A stretch of DNA of 33,841 nt from Hyphomicrobiales bacterium (GCA_028285595.1 JANQOW010000154.1:1-33841); one strand, 5' to 3'. Counted from the stretch's first letter, positions 19,701 through 27,104 are shown. Notes: generated by a model not told the origin, from the letters alone. Numbers and translations are program-made.

Positions 19701-20160
19701 CACAGTGAACGAGAACTTCATCTCCCTGTTCACCAGCCTTTTTGGTGGCGGGCAGGCGGAGCTGCGGCTGACGGACTCTGACGATCCGCTTGATGCCGGC
19801 CTTGAGATCTATGCCCGCCCGCCTGGAAAACGCACCCAGGTCATGTCCCTTCTGTCCGGTGGCGAGCAGGCGCTCACGGCAACTGCGCTGATCTTCGCGG
19901 TGTTCTTGACCAACCCGTCACCCATTTGCGTGCTCGACGAGGTGGACGCACCGCTCGACGATGCCAATGTGGAGCGGTTCTGCCGTCTGCTCGAGGAAAT
20001 GTGCCAGAAGTCGGAAACCCGCTTCCTGGTCATCACCCACCATCCGCTGACCATGGCCCGAATGAACAGACTGTTCGGCGTAACCATGGCGGAGAAGGGG
20101 GTCTCTCAGCTCGTCTCGGTCAGCCTGGAAGCCGCAGAGCAATTGCGCGAGGCGAGCTAG
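16702..20160 (+). CDS. smc: Chromosome segregation protein SMC
   Basis: 1152 residues, full length. Head N-half with Walker A GPNGCGKSN (31-39) and QGQISEIINAKPQNRR. Long Ala/Glu/Arg-rich coiled coils run at about 165-500 and 660-1000. Between them is a hinge (about 510-650), which carries the diverged alphaproteobacterial sequence rather than the Gly-rich Bacillus type. The head C-half has signature LSGGEQALTA (1051-1060) and Walker B CVLDEVDAPLDD (catalytic Glu1080). SMC dimers organise and segregate the chromosome with ScpAB; scpA and scpB are not in the window. It converges with the HIU-hydrolase-like gene, with a 2-bp gap. Confidence 0.97.
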   Translation: MKFSRLRLSGFKSFVEPTEFLIEPGLTGVVGPNGCGKSNLLEALRWVMGENSYKSMRGSGMDDVIFNGSGNRPQRNMAEVTVYLDNSGRTAPAGFNEADELEVSRRIEREAGSAYRINGKDARARDVQLLFADASTGSRSPALVRQGQISEIINAKPQNRRRILEEAAGITGLHTRRHEAELKLNGAETNLTRLDDVVGQLEQQLAGLKRQARQAKRYRNLSGEIRKHEAAQLYASWREARDTVNATAEEFEEVAKVLGQHTKLGSEANRAQLDASEKLPKLREEEMVRAAVVQRLSVQRDNLEAEERRANERRTELEGRLAQCAEDTKREEDLLSETNTIRTRLDDEQGALETAEAGDADARGAAAKAMQAAAAKVGESQSSLDEANRKLSDMAARRAALERSVADLANRLAALGSELAKVDEELESLSGDNGFTAKLDSLSAQLKTLIEQNEEAGKSVEEAEARVQKLRDEEASARASYDETRRRSDTLSTEVRTLTKMLNVADGELWPPLIDAVKVEPGYETALGAALGEDLEAAGDNTAPVHWDALPPLEAPQDLPSEAEALINFVQGPEALTRRLSQVGIVVPEEGKRLQAGLKPGQRLVSRAGDLWRWDGYTSAAEAPTLAARRLEERNRLGQLQQDAAAASKEADQLRTIHQKARDDLSAAVEAEKAARQQRREASGALDDARGALGAHEREMADQSARASALQEARRRIEASVQEAKDAHGAAEKDLEGLESSKALEGQIEELRAAAEADRNAYAEARATHDGLEREAQTRANRLNAISEERAAWASRIEKANSQIETLKARAKQAQEELEGLSGQPAEWEAKRNKLLSALSDAEKERTEAADVLAAAETKLTELTRIERDALDALAETREAHARAEARLEAQRERLEEMTARIADTLECKPEEALELAGFTESSEMPELAQIETKLEKLKAERERLGGVNLRAEEEVEEITTQVEELVTEREDVISAINKLRGAIGSLNREARQRLLAAFDTVNENFISLFTSLFGGGQAELRLTDSDDPLDAGLEIYARPPGKRTQVMSLLSGGEQALTATALIFAVFLTNPSPICVLDEVDAPLDDANVERFCRLLEEMCQKSETRFLVITHHPLTMARMNRLFGVTMAEKGVSQLVSVSLEAAEQLREAS

Positions 20161-20162
20161 CC

Positions 20163-20522
20163 TCAGGTGCCCGACCACCAGACGGAATAGCTGTTGGGTG
20201 CCAGCATCATCGGGATGTGATACCGCGCCTCCGGATCAGGCATGTGAAAGCGGACCACTGTTTCCTGGCAGATTTGCATAGGTGTCGCCTGAACGCCCAT
20301 TGCTTGGAAATAGGCGCCTGTTTGCAAGACCAGCTCGTAGGTTGCCGCCGTTTCCTCGTCGGTCAACGCGATCTCTTGGGAGAAGCGTCCCCCTGCATCG
20401 GTTTGGCCGCTCAGCACGTCTTCGCGCTGGCCTCCTGAACCGATCCGATAAAGGCTGAGCGCAATGCCGCCTGCGTGGGAACCGTCAACGGAGTTTAAGG
20501 TGTGCGTGGAGAGTGTTGCCAT
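20163..20522 (-). CDS. Transthyretin-like / hydroxyisourate-hydrolase-like protein with altered C-terminus
   Basis: 119 residues. It keeps the HIU hydrolase frame: LSTHTLN with His7, TDAGGRFS with Arg46, YELVLQTGAYF, and ARYHIPMMLAP with His102, the three catalytic-type residues. The family ends in the invariant tetrapeptide YRGS, but here the end is YSVWWSGT, one residue longer and without Arg. The proteins hydrolyse 5-hydroxyisourate after urate oxidation. No urate oxidase, OHCU decarboxylase or allantoinase is nearby. It is the last gene of an operon with the ThDP enzyme (5-bp gap), so a non-uric-acid role is quite possible. Confidence 0.82.
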   Translation of the reverse strand: MATLSTHTLNSVDGSHAGGIALSLYRIGSGGQREDVLSGQTDAGGRFSQEIALTDEETAATYELVLQTGAYFQAMGVQATPMQICQETVVRFHMPDPEARYHIPMMLAPNSYSVWWSGT

Positions 20523-20527
20523 TTTGC

Positions 20528-22273
20528 CTACTCGATTGAGGCTTTATCGCGCTTGCTTGTGGTGGCCAGCACAATGGGACTGATCACGCCTTTGGCCTTA
20601 ACGTTGAGGCAAGCGGGTTTACCGCTGGCAATGGCGCGCTTGAGCGCCGGTACCAACTGATCGCGCGTTTCAACCAGTTCACCATGCCCGCCCATGCCCT
20701 CAAACAGACCATGAAACGGGATATCTCTAAAATCGGTGGCAAAGTGTTCGCCGCTTTCAAAAAGGCGTTCCTGCTGCTGGGAAATACAGTCAAGCCCGCC
20801 ATTATTGTCGATCACCACCACAATCGGCGTCTTTTCCTGAAAGGCCGCCTCAATGGAGAGGCCTCCTGACAGAAACGCTCCATCGCCGCTGATCAGCACC
20901 ACGGTGCTGTCCGGGTTCAGAGACTTGGCCGAGAGCGCAAAGGAGACCCCGCATCCAAGCATGCTGTATGACCCCGGGTGCATGATTCCGGCGAGCTTCT
21001 GCCCATTCCACCCGGCAAGATTAACCGCAATCTCCGACCAGAAATGGGTGTTACCCCCGTCAAAAAGAAGAAAGTCGTTAGGGGTCAAACACGTCTGTAC
21101 ATCCAGTGGCAGTTGAAGCGGGTGCATGTTATCGCCGGCCTCATCTGCTGCATCCGTTTCTGCCGCCAGGTTGGCTAGGGTCTCCGATACCCAGTCTTCG
21201 CGCTTGGTCAGATTGAGGTCGAGCCAGGTGCGATCAAGGCGCCAGTCACCACGCGCCTTTAGAGCGCTGAGGGCGTCGAAAAACGCCCCGGGATCTGATA
21301 GCAGGACCTGATCGGCAGCGCGGTTGAACTCTATCTCTTCATGAGAGCCGTTGACGCAGATCAGCTCCAGACTGTCTGGAAACAGCGGGGGATTGCCGAA
21401 ATTCATCTGATTGTCCAGGCGCCCGCCCACCATGATCACCACGTCGCACTCTTCCAGGGCAAACTTTGCCGGCGGGTATTGGTGCACGTCCGCCAGCCCC
21501 ATGTAGATGTCATTATCTTCGCCAAGCAGCTTTTGGTGGTAGGGCACGTTGAAGAAGGGAATGTTGAGGGCCCGCGCGGCCGCCTCCATCTTGTCTTCCG
21601 TGCCGGACCACCACACACCGTGACCACCGATGAGGACCGGGCGCTCGGCAGACGCGATGGTCTTCAAGACGCCGGCCAACGCTTCAGGGTCCGGCCAGGC
21701 GCGCGACGGGGGGCGAGGGCGGTTTGTGAAGGGGCGCTCGCCGGATGCCGCCGTCTCAGGGAAAGAAGAGAACATGATGTCCACCGGCAAGCTGAGGTGC
21801 ACCGGCCCGGGATAGCCGCTGGTGGCGATGGTGTAGGCCCGGTCAACAAACTCCTCAATCCGTTCGCCATCGGTGATGCTGGCGCTGTACTTGGTCAGGG
21901 GAGCGGCGATGGTCACATCGTCGATCTCCTTAAAGCCACCCGCTCCCTGACGCTTGAGCGTGCTGGATCCGGTCACGAAGATCACCGGTGAGCGCTCGCC
22001 CCACGCTTCCATCATGGCCGGAACCGCATTCGCAAAGCCTTCCGGGCCAACCAGGCAGACGGCCGGTTTGCGCGTGAGCCGGGCATGGCCGTCGGCGAGA
22101 TGACCGGCGATCTGCTCATGCGGGCAATTGACGACGCGCATCTGGCACTCCATGAACCCTTCAAGCGCCGGGTTGCAGAAGCCGCCAGACAGAGTGAACA
22201 CATGCTCAATGCCCTTCTCATGAAGAGCCCTGGCCAACAGGTTGCCGCCCCTTATTCGCTTTGCCTCCGCCAT
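20528..22273 (-). CDS. Thiamine-diphosphate-dependent enzyme (acetolactate synthase / 2-hydroxyacyl-CoA lyase superfamily)
   Basis: 581 residues. The three POX-family domains are intact: an N-terminal PYR domain with catalytic Glu53 in PHEQIAGHLADGHAR, a central domain (RPVLIGGHGVWWSG, VIMVGGRLDNQ), and a C-terminal PP domain with the ThDP motif GDG (463-465) about 26 residues before DNN. Superfamily members include acetolactate synthase, oxalyl-CoA decarboxylase and 2-hydroxyacyl-CoA lyase; an IlvN-type small subunit is absent, which argues against branched-chain synthesis. ATG 22273 has GAGG 6 bp upstream. It lies 11 bp after the 2-hydroxyacid oxidase gene in one operon. Product by context: cleavage or decarboxylation of a 2-oxo or 2-hydroxy acid. 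Confidence 0.85.
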   Translation of the reverse strand: MAEAKRIRGGNLLARALHEKGIEHVFTLSGGFCNPALEGFMECQMRVVNCPHEQIAGHLADGHARLTRKPAVCLVGPEGFANAVPAMMEAWGERSPVIFVTGSSTLKRQGAGGFKEIDDVTIAAPLTKYSASITDGERIEEFVDRAYTIATSGYPGPVHLSLPVDIMFSSFPETAASGERPFTNRPRPPSRAWPDPEALAGVLKTIASAERPVLIGGHGVWWSGTEDKMEAAARALNIPFFNVPYHQKLLGEDNDIYMGLADVHQYPPAKFALEECDVVIMVGGRLDNQMNFGNPPLFPDSLELICVNGSHEEIEFNRAADQVLLSDPGAFFDALSALKARGDWRLDRTWLDLNLTKREDWVSETLANLAAETDAADEAGDNMHPLQLPLDVQTCLTPNDFLLFDGGNTHFWSEIAVNLAGWNGQKLAGIMHPGSYSMLGCGVSFALSAKSLNPDSTVVLISGDGAFLSGGLSIEAAFQEKTPIVVVIDNNGGLDCISQQQERLFESGEHFATDFRDIPFHGLFEGMGGHGELVETRDQLVPALKRAIASGKPACLNVKAKGVISPIVLATTSKRDKASIE

Positions 22274-22284
22274 GATGAGCCTCT

Positions 22285-23430
22285 TCAGTCCTTCAGCGTT
22301 GCCATGCTCGGGTCCTGCAAAATCCCGGCGCTCACATCTGAAACGGCCCTCAGGCCCGTTTGCGACAGGGCGACGTCGATATCTTGACGGAGCGCCTCAA
22401 TGAGCTGGTTCAATCCGCGCTCGCCATTTGCGCCGATGGCATAAAGCATTGGCCGCCCCAGCAAGACAAAATCGGCACCCATTGCAAGAGCCTTCACCAC
22501 ATCCTCCCCGGACCTCACGCCACTGTCGAAGACCAAGGGGAAATCCGATCCAACTGCGGCCCGGACCGCCGGTAATGCATGAATGGCGGCAGGTGCGCTG
22601 TCCAGTTGGCGCCCTCCGTGATTGGACACTGAGATCCCGTCTGCCCCGGTTTGTTTGATCTTAAGGGCGTCGTCTGGCGACAGGACGCCCTTCACCAACA
22701 GCGAATGCTTCCAACGATCTCGCAAGCGCTTCAGGAAGTCCCAATCGGCCGAACCTCGGTTGGCTTTTCTGGTCGCATTCGCATCGCCCTTAAGAGCATC
22801 ATAGTTTTGCGGCGAGGGGACGCCCTTCACCAATGTTGTCAGCGACCAGGTTGGGTGCAGCGCGAAGTCGGCAAACTGTCGGAGCCCCATCTTGAAGGGA
22901 ACATGGAACCCATTGCGCAGGTCCCGAACCCGCCTCGACAGTTGGGTTACATCGACGGTGAGCAGGAGCTTGGTGTATCCGGCTGCTGCTGCGCGGTCCA
23001 CCAGTTCAAATGCTGCCTCGTGTGACTGATACACGTAGAGCTGGAACCAGGCACGACCTTCGGAGCGCTCGTACATCTCCTCAAGGCGCGTGGAGGCGGC
23101 TGTGGAGACGCCAACCGGGATCTTGTGTTCGGCGGCTTGGCTGGCCAGGATCTGATCTGCACCGGGCCATACCAGGTTGCACATACCCATGGGGGCGATA
23201 CCGAAGGGCAGGCCCATTTCTTCGCCCAGGAACGTCTTGGAGAGGGTTCTGCCATCCACGTTCACCAACACCCGCGGGCACAGTCTTATTTGGCGGATCG
23301 CCTCGCTGTTGAGCTGTGCAGCCAGCTCGCTCCCCACAGCCCCATCCACAAAGTCGAACATCATGCGCGGCATGCGGCGCTTGGCGAGGCGCCGGGCATC
23401 TTCAGTGTCGAATATGGAGCGTCCAGCCAT
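22285..23430 (-). CDS. FMN-dependent alpha-hydroxy-acid oxidase/dehydrogenase
   Basis: 381 residues of the glycolate oxidase / lactate dehydrogenase (LldD) TIM-barrel family. Motifs: FDFVDGAVGSE (24-34), LPFGIAPMG, WFQLYVYQ with Tyr132, LLLTVDV, LVKGVLSPDDA with Lys247, catalytic SNHGGRQLD with His271 and Arg274, and FMN phosphate motifs DSGVRSG and LLGRPMLY. It oxidises an L-2-hydroxy acid to the 2-oxo acid. The usual first active-site Tyr of YDYY-type members is replaced by Phe/Val text, so the substrate pocket differs from glycolate oxidase. ATG 23430 is chosen over TTG 23445. First gene of the operon with the ThDP enzyme, divergent from the oxygenase operon. Confidence 0.92.
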   Translation of the reverse strand: MAGRSIFDTEDARRLAKRRMPRMMFDFVDGAVGSELAAQLNSEAIRQIRLCPRVLVNVDGRTLSKTFLGEEMGLPFGIAPMGMCNLVWPGADQILASQAAEHKIPVGVSTAASTRLEEMYERSEGRAWFQLYVYQSHEAAFELVDRAAAAGYTKLLLTVDVTQLSRRVRDLRNGFHVPFKMGLRQFADFALHPTWSLTTLVKGVPSPQNYDALKGDANATRKANRGSADWDFLKRLRDRWKHSLLVKGVLSPDDALKIKQTGADGISVSNHGGRQLDSAPAAIHALPAVRAAVGSDFPLVFDSGVRSGEDVVKALAMGADFVLLGRPMLYAIGANGERGLNQLIEALRQDIDVALSQTGLRAVSDVSAGILQDPSMATLKD

Positions 23431-23480
23431 CGCGACACCATACAAAAATGGGGGCCCTCAGTCTTGAAAATAAATCACTC

Positions 23481-23508
23481 TTGTCCTGGCAAACTCCAGT
23501 GATACGAT
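23481..23508 (+). promoter_or_regulatory. Candidate promoter of the oxygenase operon
   Basis: TTGTCC (23481-23486), 16-bp spacer, TACGAT (23503-23508), ending 27 bp before the start codon. It lies in the 105-bp divergent gap between the hydroxyacid oxidase and oxygenase genes. No clear regulator site or promoter for the minus-strand operon was found there. Confidence 0.35.
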
Positions 23509-23535
23509 CGCGCTGCAGATTGAAGGAGCCCGCCA

Positions 23536-24369
23536 ATGGAACCTATCACGACTACAGGCCACCCAGCCGAGCATATGGTGGATCTCGCCCGCTATCCGAT
23601 CGCCGATATCACATCCAGCAACGGAGCGGCCTTCGCCGCAAAATGCCGTGAGCAGTACCAAACCACGGGCTTGTGTATGCTGAACGGTTTCATCAAGCCG
23701 GAGGCGCTGGAACGTCTTGCCGCCGAGGCCGAAGGTCTCTCAGACAAGGCCTATTTCTGCAAGAGCACGCACAACGCCTACCTGACAGAAGAAGATGGGT
23801 TGGAAAGCGACGACGTTCGCGCGCGTCAGGAAGAGACCTATGTGGGTTCGGTCGCCTACGACCTGATCCCAGAAGGCGCTGCCTTGCGTGCTCTGTACAA
23901 CTGGGACCCGTTGCGCGACTTCATCGGTGCTGTGCTCGGCAAACCGAAGCTGCATCGGTTTGCCGACATCATGGGGGCCTGCTCGATCAACGTGTTCAAG
24001 GATGGTGGGGAACATGGTTGGCATTTCGATGAGTCGGAGTTCACCGTTACCCTCATGCTTCAGCCGCCCGAAGAGGGCGGTGCCTTTGAGTATGTGCCAC
24101 AGATCCGCGGCGTGACCGACGAGCAGGAAAGAGTGGGCCGCATTCTGGATGGTTACCGCGAAGATGTGGTTGAGCTGCCGTTTACGCCGGGTACGCTGCT
24201 CATTTTTGGAGGCAATCAGACCATTCACCGGGTGGCCCGCGTCTCCGGCCCGAAGAAACGCCTGGTGCCCGTTTTGTGCTATGCGGAAAATGAAGGCGTG
24301 ACCAACTCTCCTGAGGTGCGCAAGCTGTTCTGGGGACGCACCGGCGAGGAGGCGGGGGCGCCCCTATGA
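23536..24369 (+). CDS. HalD/BesD-like Fe(II)/2-oxoglutarate-dependent oxygenase (hydroxylase type)
   Basis: 277 residues. The double-stranded beta-helix iron site is visible as GWHFDESEFTVTLMLQ with His163 and Asp165, distal His231 in TIHRVAR, and 2OG-binding Arg242 in KKRLVPVLCY. The surrounding text (INVFKDGGEHGWHFD, GGAFEYVPQIR, FGGNQTIHRV) resembles the HalD/BesD family that halogenates or hydroxylates free amino acids. Halogenases replace the Asp by Gly or Ala; this protein keeps Asp and so should hydroxylate. AAGGAG lies 7 bp before ATG. The stop overlaps the next oxygenase start by 4 bp (ATGA). The fold call is strong; the HalD relationship is from memory. Confidence 0.83.
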   Translation: MEPITTTGHPAEHMVDLARYPIADITSSNGAAFAAKCREQYQTTGLCMLNGFIKPEALERLAAEAEGLSDKAYFCKSTHNAYLTEEDGLESDDVRARQEETYVGSVAYDLIPEGAALRALYNWDPLRDFIGAVLGKPKLHRFADIMGACSINVFKDGGEHGWHFDESEFTVTLMLQPPEEGGAFEYVPQIRGVTDEQERVGRILDGYREDVVELPFTPGTLLIFGGNQTIHRVARVSGPKKRLVPVLCYAENEGVTNSPEVRKLFWGRTGEEAGAPL

Positions 24370-25175
24370 CCGCCCTGGTCACGGATCGGGACATAGAGAG
24401 GTTTGATCGCGACGGGGCCATTATCCTGCGCGGCGTGTTCGATCAGCACTGGTTGTCGCTCCTGGCCGATGGCTTGGAGAAAAACTTTGAAAGTCCAGGG
24501 CCTTACAGCACGGTGTACACCGAAAATGGCAAGCCGGGCGGCTTCTATGACGACTACTGTAACTGGCAGCGCATCGAAGAATATGAGGCCTTCCTGCGTG
24601 GCTCACCCGCTGCTGAAATTGTGGGCCGTCTCATGCGCTCCTCAACGGCGCAGATCTATCACGAACATGTGCTGGTGAAAGAACCGGGCACCGAGGAGGT
24701 CACCCCCTGGCATCATGATTTGCCCTATTACGGCGTTGAGGGAGACAAGCTTGCATCCATATGGCTGCCTCTGGATCCGGTGCCGGCCAGCGCCTGCCCG
24801 GAGTTCGTGGCGGGCTCCCACGCGACCGGCGCACTTTACTATCCCAGGCTGTTTTTGACCCACAAGGACTATGCGCGCGGCATCGAGGGTTTCGAAACCC
24901 TTCCCGACATTGAGTCAGAGCGCGACGAGCGAACCATCATGTCCTGGGACCTTGAGCCTGGAGATTGCATCGTCTTTCACATGCGCACTCTCCATGGCGC
25001 ACCGGCAACCACCCAGTTGAAGACGCGGCGCAGAGGCTTCTCGACCCGCTGGCTCGGCGATGATGCGGTATTTGCGACGCGGGCCTGGAAAACATCGCCC
25101 CCCTTTCCAGAGGTTCAGCTCGAAGACGGTTCAGCAATGGAGCATGAGCTGTTCCCGATTCTCTGGCGGCAATGA
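24366..25175 (+). CDS. Phytanoyl-CoA dioxygenase (PhyH) family protein
   Basis: 269 residues. Classic PhyH layout: FDRDGAIILRGVFDQHWLSLLADGLE at the N-terminus, iron ligands His116 and Asp118 in PWHHDLPYYG, LASIWLPLDPVPASACPEFVAGSH, distal His210 in RTLHGAP, and the 2OG Arg in RRRGFSTRWLGDD. Bacterial PhyH proteins hydroxylate many small molecules, and CoA esters are not implied. It is coupled to the upstream oxygenase by an ATGA overlap and followed after 1 bp by the M29-like gene, so the three are one transcript. Two different 2OG oxygenases in one operon suggest sequential hydroxylations or one substrate with two sites. Confidence 0.9.
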   Translation: MTALVTDRDIERFDRDGAIILRGVFDQHWLSLLADGLEKNFESPGPYSTVYTENGKPGGFYDDYCNWQRIEEYEAFLRGSPAAEIVGRLMRSSTAQIYHEHVLVKEPGTEEVTPWHHDLPYYGVEGDKLASIWLPLDPVPASACPEFVAGSHATGALYYPRLFLTHKDYARGIEGFETLPDIESERDERTIMSWDLEPGDCIVFHMRTLHGAPATTQLKTRRRGFSTRWLGDDAVFATRAWKTSPPFPEVQLEDGSAMEHELFPILWRQ

Positions 25176-25176
25176 C

Positions 25177-26274
25177 GTGACCGACCCCATGGCGGCCTCC
25201 ACAATCAATCCGGAACTGGGCGCGCGCAACCTGCTCCTAAGCTGCGTTGGCATGAAGCCCGGCGACCGGGTTCTGATCGTTGCGGAAGACCCTCAGGAAC
25301 GCCACTATGATCGGCAGGTGCCGGCGTGCGTGGAGAAGGTTGCGCGTGAGTTGGGGGCCGCCGTCAGCCTGATCGAGGCAGCACTTCCGGACAAAGTGGG
25401 TGATCTGCCTGACGGGTTGGTCGAGCAGATGAGCCGCGTTGATCACACCGTGTTCCTGAGCCGGTTGGCCGACCATGCGCGCTTCCTGCCAATGCCCGGG
25501 ACGGCCACCAAGACCATCTGCTATGCCCTCAATGAAACTCTCTTGGGCTCACCTTATTCCACGGTGCCGCACGCCCTTATGAGCACGTTGCATCGCAAGC
25601 TCGAAACGGAGCTTGATCAGGCTGAACACTGGCGCATCACATGCCCGCTTGGAACGGACGCAGAGGGCACATTTGAATGGAAGGGTGATGAGGACGAAGA
25701 TTTCACCTTTGGCCTTTTCCCGGTGACAACCTTCAAGCCGGTCCCGTGCACCACCATGCGTGGCAAGATTGCACTTGCTCACTGGCTGATCCCAGGGGGC
25801 AAGGCGCATTACACGCCTGCATTCCTGCCCATCGGGCAGCCTGTTACGGCCCATGTGGAACACGGGCGGTTGACGCAGATTGAAGGCGATGAGGCTGATG
25901 TTGCACCCATAAGGGCGCATTGCGACATGGTTGCGGAGACGTTTGGGATCGACCGGGACTTTGTCCATTCTTGGCATCTGGGCCTGAACCCGCACACATT
26001 CTATGACGGACAGGCGAGCGATGATCTGGAACGGTGGGGGGCGGTTTCCTTTGCCAGTCCGCGCTATCTCCATTTCCACACCTGCGGCGAGTATGCGCCA
26101 GGTGAGATCGCCTGGTCGGTGTTTGATCCCACCGTGACGATTGACGGCACCGCGTATTGGGAGAACGGAGAGTTCGTCTGGCTTAAACGTCCGGACAATG
26201 CGGCCCTGATTGCCGAATATCCAGGCGCGGACTGCCTTTACGCCATGCGCCGCGACATTGGCGTGGACTTTTAG
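25177..26274 (+). CDS. M29 aminopeptidase-like protein of unknown activity
   Basis: 365 residues from GTG 25177 (1 bp after the upstream stop); ATG 25189 (MAASTINPEL) is the alternative. The N-terminus GARNLLLSCVGMKPGDRVLIVAED resembles aminopeptidase T (M29 / COG2309) proteins. A later WHLGLNPHTFYDG (around 266-278) recalls the conserved GxGxNP stretch of that family. A possible metal cluster exists (His264, His267, His299, His301), but the usual C-terminal HxD metal pair is not obvious, so peptidase activity is doubtful. The COG2309 group also includes ring-cleaving dioxygenases such as NicX. Co-transcription with two oxygenases suggests metabolism of a small molecule rather than protein turnover. 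Confidence 0.55.
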   Translation: MTDPMAASTINPELGARNLLLSCVGMKPGDRVLIVAEDPQERHYDRQVPACVEKVARELGAAVSLIEAALPDKVGDLPDGLVEQMSRVDHTVFLSRLADHARFLPMPGTATKTICYALNETLLGSPYSTVPHALMSTLHRKLETELDQAEHWRITCPLGTDAEGTFEWKGDEDEDFTFGLFPVTTFKPVPCTTMRGKIALAHWLIPGGKAHYTPAFLPIGQPVTAHVEHGRLTQIEGDEADVAPIRAHCDMVAETFGIDRDFVHSWHLGLNPHTFYDGQASDDLERWGAVSFASPRYLHFHTCGEYAPGEIAWSVFDPTVTIDGTAYWENGEFVWLKRPDNAALIAEYPGADCLYAMRRDIGVDF

Positions 26275-27092
26275 GTCCCGGCCACCAGAGGATCTGTGAA
26301 GCGCTGCAAGGTGGCGATCACGCTGTTGGCGGTGATGCGGCCGGTTTTCGGGTTCTCATCGGAGGGGATGTTGTTGATGGTCATCGTCGCCTCTCCTGAA
26401 TCAGATTCGATGGTCACCGTCTGGCGGTTCCGCTTAAGCGCAGGATCTGCCCACACCTCCACCATGGTCTTCTCCGGGCCAACCCCCGCCAAGGCGAGAG
26501 CGGCCGCGACGTTCACATTTGCCGGAAAGCCCAATGCGGCCTCGCGCGCGGTGCCCTGAAAGACGCATTGAGCCTCGGTGAAGCTCAGCACATCAATGTC
26601 GTTGTTCACCAAATGGGGCGCTCCGGCCAATCCGCCAGGTGGTTTACGGGTTTGCAGCGTCACCTTGTAGATCTCGCCCACTGCCATGGCGCGGACTGTG
26701 TCGAGGCCGATAAGGGCGCCGGTTGGCACCACAATCTTGGCACCGGATTGTGAGGCTTTCTCGACCAAGTCCATATGTCCCAGCAAGGCCCCCACGGACA
26801 AGGGCATGAAGGTGCGCCCTTGCGCGATCGCCGGCTCTGCCACGTCGAGAAAGGCGGAGGCGGGCGCGCAATCCACAACCACATCGGCGTGCTGTGCCAG
26901 CTCGCGGGCCACCACCACTTGCGGCGGAGAGTGAAACTCGGCAACCTTGGCTCGGGCTCCGTCCAAGTCGCGCGCTGAAACGGCCGTAAGCCGCATGCCG
27001 GGCAGGGACCCTTGATCCACCGCGCGCGCCACTTTCATGCCGATGGCCCCGAGGCCCGCAATCGCCAATGTGATGTCTTGTCCGGCACCCAT
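26271..27092 (-). CDS. L-aspartate dehydrogenase-like protein (NadX/DUF108 family)
   Basis: 273 residues. N-terminal Rossmann fold LAIAGLGAIGMKVARAV, then the AspDH C-terminal text PTGALIGLDTVRAM, TRKPPGGLAGAP, GFPANVNVAAALALAGVGPEKT, ADPALKRN and PSDENPKTGRI. AspDH converts L-aspartate to oxaloacetate (or iminoaspartate) with NAD(P). In characterised members the RNxH segment supplies a proposed catalytic His; here it reads RNRQ (Gln224). It is the last gene of the tripartite-transporter operon, so it probably acts on the imported compound or its product, not in NAD synthesis: no nadA or nadC is near. Convergent 4-bp overlap with the M29-like gene. Confidence 0.87.
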   Translation of the reverse strand: MGAGQDITLAIAGLGAIGMKVARAVDQGSLPGMRLTAVSARDLDGARAKVAEFHSPPQVVVARELAQHADVVVDCAPASAFLDVAEPAIAQGRTFMPLSVGALLGHMDLVEKASQSGAKIVVPTGALIGLDTVRAMAVGEIYKVTLQTRKPPGGLAGAPHLVNNDIDVLSFTEAQCVFQGTAREAALGFPANVNVAAALALAGVGPEKTMVEVWADPALKRNRQTVTIESDSGEATMTINNIPSDENPKTGRITANSVIATLQRFTDPLVAGT

Positions 27093-27104
27093 GTTGCTCT
27101 CCGC

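Noticed and set aside
21599..21616. The peptide VWWSGT occurs both in the ThDP enzyme here and at the C-terminus of the HIU-hydrolase-like protein (20166-20183), with 15 of 18 bases shared.
   Set aside because: Flanking sequence is unrelated and both segments fit their own family alignment, so this looks like chance rather than a repeat or gene conversion.
20528..22273. Calling the ThDP gene ilvB (acetolactate synthase).
   Set aside because: There is no ilvN or ilvC neighbour, and the operon partners are a 2-hydroxyacid oxidase and an HIU-hydrolase-like protein, so an anabolic role is not supported.
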